5,125 bases of DNA from Acidocella sp. 35-58-6 (GTDB taxonomy: Bacteria > Pseudomonadota > Alphaproteobacteria > Acetobacterales > Acetobacteraceae): positions 1 to 5,125 of the forward strand of contig NCFD01000130.1 in the NCBI GenBank assembly GCA_002281005.1, given 5' to 3'. Both the position numbers and the translations under genes were made by a program. Shown in pieces: positions 1 to 5,125 of the stretch. Numbering within the stretch: position 1 is the stretch's first letter; the number at the start of each line of letters is the position of its first letter. The notes below the pieces were generated by a model. That model did not search any database. It was given only the letters and a program-made list of their open reading frames with translations, and was not told where the DNA came from.

Positions 1-850
1 GCGGCATCGCGCCCACCGCCTCAAACGCCGCTGTCAGCACAAACACCGCCACCACCGCCGCCATCGGGCCGGAGATAAAGCCAATCAGCAGCGCCAATAA
101 AATCCCGCTTTGTGCCAGCAAAAATCCGATCACGTTCAAGCGGCTGATCCGGCTTGCCAATTCACGCTGCGCCGCCAGCACCGCCGATTCCCGCGCCTGC
201 ACCATCGCCAGCATCCGGCCTTCGGCTGCAAATATTTTCACTTCCCGCAAACCGCTCAGCGCATCCAGCGCGGCGTTGCGCAGCCCCGCCATCGCCAATG
301 ACGCCCGCCTGGCATTATCGCCCGCCAGCCTTGCCGCCCGCCACGGCAAAACCACAGCCACCACCACAAACAATGGCAACACCAGCAACGCCCAGACGCT
401 TTCATGGTGCAGCACCACCAGCAAAATCGGCAGCAGCATCAGCACGCTCAACCCCGGCACAATGATCCGCAGATACAAGCCATCCAGCGCCTCAACGTCA
501 TTCACCAGCCGCGCTAGCGCATCACCCGCGCGTCGCATTCCCAAACCACCGGCAGCGCTATGCGCCAGGCCCGTAAAAAACCACACGCGCACGCCACCCA
601 GGGCGCGGAACATCGCATCATGCGTAACCAGCCGTTCCAGATAGCGCAGCACCACCCGCGCCACACCGGCCATTTGCAGCGCCAGCGGCACCAGCAGCAC
701 ACCGCCCAGCACCGATGTTGCGGTATAACGCCCGGCATTCTGCATCAGCACGATGCCCGCCGCCAACGCCGCCAGCGCCAGTAGAGCGCCAAACGCCAGA
801 TACCAATAATGCGCCTGCCACAGCCTTAGAATTTTTGTAACCGGGTTCAT
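1..850 (-). CDS. cydC: Thiol reductant/heme ABC exporter subunit CydC, N-terminal membrane half (partial)
   Basis: This is one half of the heterodimeric inner-membrane ABC transporter CydDC. The family is required for cytochrome bd oxidase assembly and has been described as a cysteine/glutathione exporter and, more recently, as a heme transporter. The frame is open for 283 codons from the ATG at 850 to the left edge, so only the membrane domain is present and the ATPase domain lies outside. Hydrophobic segments fall at about residues 18-33, 45-60, 131-147, 152-167, 238-258 and 263-280. The best family marker is residues 65-84, RVVLRYLERLVTHDAMFRAL, followed by GDALARLVNDVEALDGLYLR at about 109-128, both typical of CydC. 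The start overlaps the cydD stop (ATGA) and has an SD-like GGGGTG about 7 bases upstream, so the two genes are surely co-translated. The first membrane segment lacks the SGWF-like motif I expect in CydC. Another exporter-type ABC half is possible but unlikely next to cydD. Confidence 0.88.
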   Translation of the reverse strand, partial: MNPVTKILRLWQAHYWYLAFGALLALAALAAGIVLMQNAGRYTATSVLGGVLLVPLALQMAGVARVVLRYLERLVTHDAMFRALGGVRVWFFTGLAHSAAGGLGMRRAGDALARLVNDVEALDGLYLRIIVPGLSVLMLLPILLVVLHHESVWALLVLPLFVVVAVVLPWRAARLAGDNARRASLAMAGLRNAALDALSGLREVKIFAAEGRMLAMVQARESAVLAAQRELASRISRLNVIGFLLAQSGILLALLIGFISGPMAAVVAVFVLTAAFEAVGAMP

Positions 851-2526
851 GCCACACCCCGCAGCTTGGCGTGCCGTATCGCGTCCAAATCCAGCCGCCG
901 CGCCCCGGTATCACGGGCAAATTCCATTGCAAGTACGGAATGACTCGCCAGCACCACCGTGCGGCCCATCGCCAAACGCTTCAAACTCTCCAGCACATCG
1001 CGCTCCACCGCCGGGTCCAGATGCGCCGTCGGCTCATCGAGCAATAACAATGGCGCATCCTTCAAAAACGCCCGCGCGATTGCAATTCGCTGCGCCTGCC
1101 CGCCCGAAAGCCCAAACCCCGCCTCGCCGATCGGCGTTTCCAGCCCCAGCGGCAATGCGGCAATCACCTCGCTCAGCCGCGCCAGCCGCACCGCCGTCGC
1201 CACCTCATCATCACTCGCCTCAGGCCTGGCGAATTTAATATTCTCACCAATCGTGCCGCCAAAAATCATCGGCTTCTGGCCTATCCAGCCAATCATCCGC
1301 TCCCGCGCCGCCGGGATCACTGTCGCCAACTCAATCCCATTAAACGTAACTTTTCCCGTTGCCGGTTCAATGAACCCCAAAATCAAATCAATGATGGTTG
1401 ATTTCCCAGCCCCCGAAGCGCCGGTCAGCAGCAATGTCTCCCCGGCGGGCACCCGGAACGACAGATGCTCAAGCACCGCCCGCTCCTCCCAGCCAAAGCT
1501 CACATCCTCAAAGGCTAAAGTCACGCCATGCGCCGCCACGCTGCGAATTTCCACCGCCCCGATCAAATCCGGCATCGGCGGCAAATTCACCAAATCCTCC
1601 GCCACCGCCTGCGCCGCCATCCGGTCCTGATACACCGCCGCAAAGCTTCGCAACGGCGCAAAAAACTCCGGCACCAGCAGCAACAAAAACAATGCCACCG
1701 GCACCAAGGCCGGTTGATCGCCCAATTGCCCGGCGAAACGAATTACAATCGCCACCAGCGATGCCGCTGCCGCTAAATCCAGCGCGGTTGACGATAAAAA
1801 CGCCACCCGCAGCACCCGCATGGTGCGTGCCCGCAACTCATCAGCCGCCTTGCCGAGTGCCGCCGCTTCATCGGCAGTGCGCCCGGCCAGCACCAATGTG
1901 GAAATACCACGGATCCGGTCCAGAAACCTTACCTGCAACCGCGTCATTGCCACAAACTGCTGGCTCGCCGCCCGCCCCGCGCCGATACCCGCCAGCGCCA
2001 TCGCCACCGGCACCAGCATCCCCGCCACCAACAATATCAACCCTGAGCGCCAATCAACGGCCAGTGCCACCACCCCGATCAACAACGGCCCCAGCGCCGC
2101 TAAATCGGTGGTCGGTATCCAGCGGGCGTGAAACCCATCCATCGCCTCCACCCGGTCCACCGCCACTGATGCAAGCTCGGCCGAATGCCGCCCCCGCAAG
2201 CCATTCGGCCCGGCTGCCAGCAATTTCTGAAACATATCGCTGCGCAACCGCCGCCGCGCCGCCGCCCCCATCTCAAAGCCCATCAGCTCAGCCTGGTGTA
2301 AACACGCCGCCCGCACCAGCACGCAGGCCACAAACCCCGCCACATCCCACGCCACATGCGACCCCAGCGCGGCCGGTAACAGCACCGAAGACAGCAAATT
2401 CGCCGCAAAAAACACTTGTCCCACCCCGGCCGCCATCTGGCCGAGCCCAAAGGCCACCGGTACCAAAGCCGCCTTGCGTCCAATTTTTCTCTCTGCCGCC
2501 ACCCAGGCTTTGGTTTTTGCACTCAT
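847..2526 (-). CDS. cydD: Thiol reductant/heme ABC exporter subunit CydD
   Basis: This is the partner of CydC in the inner-membrane exporter needed for assembly of cytochrome bd quinol oxidase. The 559-residue protein is near the usual family length (E. coli about 588). Residues 1-310 form a six-helix membrane domain containing the CydD-like stretches LRGRHSAELASVAVDRVEAMDG (110-131, a coupling region) and TMRVLRVAFLSS (235-246). The ATPase domain is complete: Walker A GASGAGKST (369-377), Q-loop Q417, signature LSGGQ (473-477), Walker B LLLLDEP with D497 and E498, D-loop HLD (502-504) and switch histidine H529. The signature/Walker B stretch ARAFLKDAPLLLLDEPTAHLDP is very typical of CydD. 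It is the first gene of a leftward cydDC operon, with cydC starting in its stop codon. No clear Shine-Dalgarno precedes the ATG at 2526, so a start a few codons inside is possible. No frameshift or missing catalytic residue is seen. Confidence 0.93.
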   Translation of the reverse strand: MSAKTKAWVAAERKIGRKAALVPVAFGLGQMAAGVGQVFFAANLLSSVLLPAALGSHVAWDVAGFVACVLVRAACLHQAELMGFEMGAAARRRLRSDMFQKLLAAGPNGLRGRHSAELASVAVDRVEAMDGFHARWIPTTDLAALGPLLIGVVALAVDWRSGLILLVAGMLVPVAMALAGIGAGRAASQQFVAMTRLQVRFLDRIRGISTLVLAGRTADEAAALGKAADELRARTMRVLRVAFLSSTALDLAAAASLVAIVIRFAGQLGDQPALVPVALFLLLLVPEFFAPLRSFAAVYQDRMAAQAVAEDLVNLPPMPDLIGAVEIRSVAAHGVTLAFEDVSFGWEERAVLEHLSFRVPAGETLLLTGASGAGKSTIIDLILGFIEPATGKVTFNGIELATVIPAARERMIGWIGQKPMIFGGTIGENIKFARPEASDDEVATAVRLARLSEVIAALPLGLETPIGEAGFGLSGGQAQRIAIARAFLKDAPLLLLDEPTAHLDPAVERDVLESLKRLAMGRTVVLASHSVLAMEFARDTGARRLDLDAIRHAKLRGVA

Positions 2527-2621
2527 GGCAGGGTAATTAGTCGGTTCACGCCAAGCTGCACAGGTGCTTCGGTCTCACAATAGCTGGACGCGCCCGCAAA
2601 ATTCGCGCAAAGCGCCGCCTT
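2527..2621. promoter_or_regulatory. Divergent intergenic spacer between cydD and panC
   Basis: This 95-base gap must hold the promoters for the leftward cydDC operon and the rightward panC gene, since both genes begin here and point apart. I find no convincing -35/-10 pair on either strand. I also see no FNR/Anr box (TTGAT-N4-ATCAA), which might have been expected for cytochrome bd assembly genes. A near-palindrome, CGCAAAATTCGCG, lies at 2595-2607 just upstream of panC with one mismatched pair; its role is unknown. The promoter assignment is inferred from gene layout only. Confidence 0.35.
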
Positions 2622-3449
2622 ATGCTGATCGCCAGAACAATAAACGACCTCAACACCGCCCGCGCCACCCTTGGTGCAGCACTCGGCTTCGTCCCCACCA
2701 TGGGCGCCCTGCATGAGGGCCATTTGGCGCTCATCGAAGCTGCCAAAGCCAACGGTGCTAAGGTTGCCACCAGCATTTTCGTCAACCCCACGCAATTTGG
2801 CCCCAACGAAGACTTCTCCCGCTACCCGCGCACCGAAGACGCTGACCTCGAAAAGCTCGCGGCCGCCGGCTGCCATCTGGTCTGGCTGCCAAATGTTGCC
2901 ACCATGTACCCGCCCAATGCTGCCACAACCATCACGCTCACCGGCCCGGCCACAAACTGGGAGGGTGCTATCCGCCCCGGCCACTTCGCCGGAGTCGCCA
3001 CCGTCGTTGCCAAATTATTCGGCCAAGTCCGCCCCAGCCACGCCTATTTCGGTGAAAAGGATTTCCAGCAGGTGCAGGTGATTACCCGCATGGTATCGGA
3101 CCTGTTGCTGCCGGTGGAAATCATCGCCATCCCCACCATCCGCGAGCCTGATGGCCTCGCCCTCTCCTCACGTAACCGCTTCCTTTCACCCGAGGACCGC
3201 GCCCGGGCGCCGATGCTTTACGCCACCTTACGCACCGCCGCCACCGCCATCAGCGCTAGGGAAGATGTTACAAAAACCATTGATTCCGCCTGCAACAATT
3301 TAACCGCCGCTGGTTTAGCCCCGGATTATTTTAACCTGGTTGATGCGCGTTCGCTCGAACCGATAACAAGTCTCACCGCCCCCGCCCGCATCCTGGCCGC
3401 CGCCAAACTTGGCCCGATCCGGCTGCTCGATAATATCGCCGTCGGCTGA
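2622..3449 (+). CDS. panC: Pantothenate synthetase (pantoate--beta-alanine ligase)
   Basis: This cytoplasmic enzyme joins pantoate and beta-alanine using ATP, through a pantoyl-adenylate intermediate, in the last step of pantothenate (vitamin B5, CoA precursor) synthesis. The 275-residue protein is close to the usual 280 or so. Family motifs appear in order: PTMGALHEGH (25-34) with the nucleotide-binding HxGH histidines H31 and H34, SIFVNPTQF (51-59) with pantoate-contacting Q58, HFAGVATVV (121-129), FGEKDFQQ (143-150), REPDGLALSSRN (174-185) with the KMSKS-equivalent SSR, and RLLDN (267-271) near the C terminus. The ATG at 2622 gives the expected start, with MLI a few residues before the first strand. 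The Shine-Dalgarno is poor and no other good upstream start exists. It stands alone here: panB is not adjacent, cydD diverges from it, and ccmB converges on it with 4 bases between stop codons. All key residues are present, so it should be active. Confidence 0.97.
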   Translation: MLIARTINDLNTARATLGAALGFVPTMGALHEGHLALIEAAKANGAKVATSIFVNPTQFGPNEDFSRYPRTEDADLEKLAAAGCHLVWLPNVATMYPPNAATTITLTGPATNWEGAIRPGHFAGVATVVAKLFGQVRPSHAYFGEKDFQQVQVITRMVSDLLLPVEIIAIPTIREPDGLALSSRNRFLSPEDRARAPMLYATLRTAATAISAREDVTKTIDSACNNLTAAGLAPDYFNLVDARSLEPITSLTAPARILAAAKLGPIRLLDNIAVG

Positions 3450-3453
3450 CGCT

Positions 3454-4098
3454 TCACTCCGCCGCCGCCCGCAGTGCCGCGCCCCCAGCCAGCGGTGCCA
3501 ATGGCAGAGCCAGCACCAGCATCGCCGCCAGCATCAGCAACGGCGCCTCCGGATGCGGTGAGGTCACCGCCGCACAGCCAAATATCAGCACGGGTATCAT
3601 TAAAGGCAGCGTAATCAGCGGCATCAACACCGCCGAGCGCCGCGCCCCCAGCGTGATCGCGCCCGCCATGGTGCCCAGCAACGAGAGCAGCATGGTTCCC
3701 GGCAGCAAGGTCAGCAGGAGCATCGGCACGGCCTCCGCCGGCATCCGCAGCATCACCGCTAGCGGTGCTGCGATCAGCAGCAGCGGCAAGCCGGTGGTCA
3801 ACCAATGTGCCAGGGTTTTCATCGCAGCCACGCCACCTGCCGACAGGCCCGAGAGCAGCAGCAAATCCAGCGAGCCATCCTCAAAATCCGCCCCAAACAG
3901 CCTATCCAGCGGCAGCAGCGCCGCCAGCAGCGCACATACCCACACCACCCCCGGCGCAATCGCACTCAACGTCCGCGCATCCGGCCCCAGCGCGAACGGA
4001 AACAAAGTCGCCGCTATCACAAAAAACAGCAAAGCCGCCGCCGTATCAGACGCATGGCGCCAGGCCAGCCGCAATTCCCGCGCTAACAGCCGCCTCAC
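3454..4098 (-). CDS. ccmB: Heme exporter membrane subunit CcmB
   Basis: This is a membrane subunit of the CcmABCD complex of System I cytochrome c maturation. With the ATPase CcmA it powers release of heme-loaded CcmE for attachment to periplasmic apocytochromes c. The 214-residue protein (family usually about 220) has six predicted membrane segments at roughly 20-37, 45-63, 97-117, 124-148, 157-178 and 186-208. The cytoplasmic loop after helix 2 holds the family signature FGADFEDGSLDLLLLSGLS (68-86), followed by KTLAHWLTTGLPLLL (94-108). The N terminus RRLLARELRLAWR fits the usual amphipathic start. The start codon is GTG at 4098, inside the ccmA stop (GTGA, 4-base overlap), which indicates translational coupling. 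No ccmC follows on this strand: the next gene is panC on the opposite strand. Confidence 0.95.
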   Translation of the reverse strand: MRRLLARELRLAWRHASDTAAALLFFVIAATLFPFALGPDARTLSAIAPGVVWVCALLAALLPLDRLFGADFEDGSLDLLLLSGLSAGGVAAMKTLAHWLTTGLPLLLIAAPLAVMLRMPAEAVPMLLLTLLPGTMLLSLLGTMAGAITLGARRSAVLMPLITLPLMIPVLIFGCAAVTSPHPEAPLLMLAAMLVLALPLAPLAGGAALRAAAE

Positions 4099-4694
4099 AG
4101 GTTCAAAATCCCGGCCTCAGGTAACTCCAGCGGCGTATGGGTGCTGGCGATAATCATACCGCCGCCCTGCATATGCCTGGCAAACACCGCGCCCAGCATG
4201 GCAATCGAGCGCGTATCCAGCCCGTTGGTCGGCTCATCCAGCAGCCACAGCGGCGCCTTCGAGGCGATCACCCGCGCCAGCGCCAGCCGCCGCTTCTGTC
4301 CAGCCGAGAGCAATTTCGCCGGCAAATCCCGGAAGGATTCCAGCCCCACCGCCGCCAACGCCGCCGCATCGGCCACATGCTCACCCACGCTCAGCGCCAG
4401 CTTCACGGCGTCCAGATGCCCCAGCCAGGCAATCCGCTTGGCGTGCGTCGGCAGATCATCCAGCGCATTCTCGCCATTCCACAGCAACCGCCCAGCCGCC
4501 AGTGGTGTCAGCCCCGCCACCGCCCGCAGCAGCGAGGATTTCCCAGCCCCGTTCGGCCCGCGCAACAGCAATGCCCCGCCCGCTGGCACAGCAAAGCCAA
4601 CATCGCGGAAAACCAGCCGTTCCCCGCGAAACACCGCCAAAGTTTCTGCTAATATCAGTGTAAGAAAACCTTTCGTAACAATAGACGGAGCCAC
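4095..4694 (-). CDS. ccmA: Cytochrome c biogenesis heme-transport ATPase CcmA
   Basis: This is the cytoplasmic ATPase of the CcmAB heme-handling ABC complex in System I cytochrome c maturation. A single ATPase domain fills the 199-residue frame: Walker A GPNGAGKS (46-53), signature LSAGQ (129-133, the A at the third position being typical of CcmA), Walker B LWLLDEP with D153 and E154, D-loop GLD (158-160) and switch histidine H186. The conserved N-terminal stretch is LAVFRGERLVFRDVGF (19-34). The start is uncertain. The only in-frame ATG/GTG/TTG candidates upstream of that stretch are GTG at 4694 and TTG at 4640. Residues 1-12 are encoded by AT-rich DNA and do not look like CcmA. A CTG at 4658, preceded by AAAGG at a 10-base spacing, would give a family-like N terminus. 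The gene is the first of a leftward ccmAB pair and diverges from acnA. Confidence 0.93.
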   Translation of the reverse strand: MAPSIVTKGFLTLILAETLAVFRGERLVFRDVGFAVPAGGALLLRGPNGAGKSSLLRAVAGLTPLAAGRLLWNGENALDDLPTHAKRIAWLGHLDAVKLALSVGEHVADAAALAAVGLESFRDLPAKLLSAGQKRRLALARVIASKAPLWLLDEPTNGLDTRSIAMLGAVFARHMQGGGMIIASTHTPLELPEAGILNL

Positions 4695-4708
4695 CCGGCT
4701 ATGGTTAA
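4680..4708 (-). promoter_or_regulatory. Weak candidate promoter for ccmAB
   Basis: Read on the minus strand, TTAACC (4708-4703) and TCTATT (4685-4680) are separated by 17 bases. Each matches four of six positions of the sigma-70-type TTGACA and TATAAT boxes. Transcription would begin near 4673, which would exclude the GTG at 4694 and favour a ccmA start further inside the frame, such as CTG 4658. The AT-rich setting is suggestive, but matches of this quality arise by chance. Confidence 0.2.
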
Positions 4709-4714
4709 AGCCGG
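4695..4714. repeat. Perfect 6-bp inverted repeat with 8-base loop in the ccmA/acnA spacer
   Basis: CCGGCT (4695-4700) and AGCCGG (4709-4714) are exact inverted copies around ATGGTTAA. The repeat lies between the divergent ccmA and acnA genes, directly next to the annotated GTG of ccmA and about 40 bases before the acnA ATG. It could be an operator half-site pair or an RNA hairpin in either leader. No T-run follows on either strand, so it is not a typical intrinsic terminator. Function is not known from the sequence. Confidence 0.5.
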
Positions 4715-4734
4715 ACGGTATTTACTGCTTTAAT

Positions 4735-4740
4735 AGAAGG
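4735..4740 (+). promoter_or_regulatory. Ribosome binding site of acnA
   Basis: AGAAGG lies 12 bases before the ATG at 4753, a slightly long spacing. It supports this ATG, which also gives the expected aconitase N terminus (MTAIGHDTLKTLKTL). No convincing -35/-10 pair for acnA was found in the spacer. Confidence 0.55.
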
Positions 4741-4752
4741 TAACATCATTCC

Positions 4753-5125
4753 ATGACAGCCATCGGCCACGATACCCTTAAAACCTTGAAAACTCTGACC
4801 GTTGAGGGCAAGGACTATAAGTATTTCTCGCTGGCCGAGGCTGCTGATGCGCTGGGCGACATCTCCAAGCTGCCGCGCACCCTGAAGGTTCTGCTGGAAA
4901 ACGTCCTGCGCTTCGAAAATGGCGGCAGCTACACCGTGAACGATGCCAAATCCATCGTCGCCTGGCTCACCAATGCTTCCTCTACCAACGAAGTCCCCTT
5001 CAAGCCCGCCCGCATCCTGATGCAGGATTTCACCGGCGTCCCCGGCGTGGTTGACCTCGCCGCCATGCGCGACGGCATTCTGGCCCTCGGCGGTAAGCCT
5101 GAGAGTAAACCCGCTGGTGCCGGTT
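4753..5125 (+). CDS. acnA: Aconitate hydratase A, N-terminal part (runs off window; apparent frameshift near 5104)
   Basis: This is the start of an AcnA/IRP1-type aconitase, the [4Fe-4S] enzyme that isomerises citrate and isocitrate in the TCA cycle. The 124 codons visible begin MTAIGHDTLKTLKTLTVEGKDY and contain the family stretches LPRTLKVLLENVLR (40-53) and RILMQDFTGVPGVVDLAAMRD (87-107), which are diagnostic of domain 1. The iron-sulfur cysteines lie beyond the window. After LGGKPE (112-117) the frame reads SKPAGAG, which does not fit the family. The +1 frame from 5105 reads VNPLVPV, exactly the expected continuation (usual form GGDPxKVNPLVPVDLVID). One codon appears to be reduced to a single A at 5104, a net loss of two bases. 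It is either a sequence error or a disrupted gene. The gene diverges from ccmA, an arrangement I recall from other alphaproteobacteria. Confidence 0.95.
   Translation, partial: MTAIGHDTLKTLKTLTVEGKDYKYFSLAEAADALGDISKLPRTLKVLLENVLRFENGGSYTVNDAKSIVAWLTNASSTNEVPFKPARILMQDFTGVPGVVDLAAMRDGILALGGKPESKPAGAG

Noticed and set aside
1398..2540. 380-residue proline-rich open frame on the plus strand, opposite cydD
   Set aside because: It is antisense to a complete CydD with all ATPase motifs. Its proline/alanine/serine-rich composition is what GC-rich antisense DNA gives, and it has no recognisable domain.
2523..2984. 153-residue open frame on the minus strand over the 5' half of panC
   Set aside because: It overlaps the well-supported panC and the cydD start, and its glycine/valine-rich text matches no family I recognise. 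It is a GC-driven shadow.
3326..3805. 159-residue minus-strand frame spanning the panC end and ccmB
   Set aside because: It is out of frame with ccmB and antisense to panC, with an Ala/Gly/Asp-rich composition typical of frame-shifted GC-rich DNA.
4650..4655. TAATAT as a -10 box for acnA on the plus strand
   Set aside because: No acceptable -35 box lies 16-18 bases upstream, and it is inside the probable ccmA coding region.
4729..4734. TTTAAT as a -10 box for acnA
   Set aside because: A transcript starting about 7 bases downstream would lack the AGAAGG ribosome binding site at 4735-4740.
4137..4743. Two long plus-strand open frames opposite ccmA
   Set aside because: They are antisense to ccmA, whose motifs are intact. 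Low-complexity serine/proline/glutamine-rich translations indicate shadows.
1..5125. Search for mobile elements, CRISPR repeats, tRNA or rRNA genes, toxin-antitoxin or defence genes
   Set aside because: None seen. Nearly all bases belong to six recognisable housekeeping genes, and the two spacers are under 100 bases each.

Overview
The window is GC-rich, gene-dense bacterial chromosome. It holds six recognisable genes, two of them cut by the window edges. High GC, strong C/G bias at third codon positions, a heme-export pair (ccmAB) divergent from an AcnA-type aconitase, and the sequence style of the proteins point to an alphaproteobacterium. Acetobacteraceae or Rhodospirillales is my guess, from memory of protein style and not from a search.

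Layout from left to right. Bases 1-2526 (minus strand) carry cydD followed by cydC. They are joined by a 4-base ATGA stop/start overlap, and cydC runs off the left edge after its transmembrane half. Together they encode the heterodimeric ABC exporter needed to assemble cytochrome bd oxidase. A 95-base divergent spacer (2527-2621) separates them from panC (2622-3449, plus strand), the pantothenate synthetase gene. panC converges on ccmB with only 4 bases between the two stop codons. ccmA and ccmB (4694 to 3454, minus strand) are joined by a GTGA overlap and encode the ATPase and one membrane subunit of the System I cytochrome c maturation heme transporter. An AT-rich divergent spacer with a perfect 6-bp inverted repeat lies between ccmA and acnA (4753 onward, plus strand), which leaves the window at the right edge.

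The window is mostly housekeeping, and two ABC systems for respiratory cytochrome assembly (CydDC and CcmAB) dominate it. I see no mobile element, CRISPR array, RNA gene or undescribed system. The clearest anomaly is an apparent frameshift in acnA at about 5101-5105: the aconitase consensus VNPLVPV appears in the +1 frame just before the window ends. Other points of interest are an uncertain ccmA start, the inverted repeat in the ccmA/acnA spacer, and a ccmAB pair with no ccmC directly after it.
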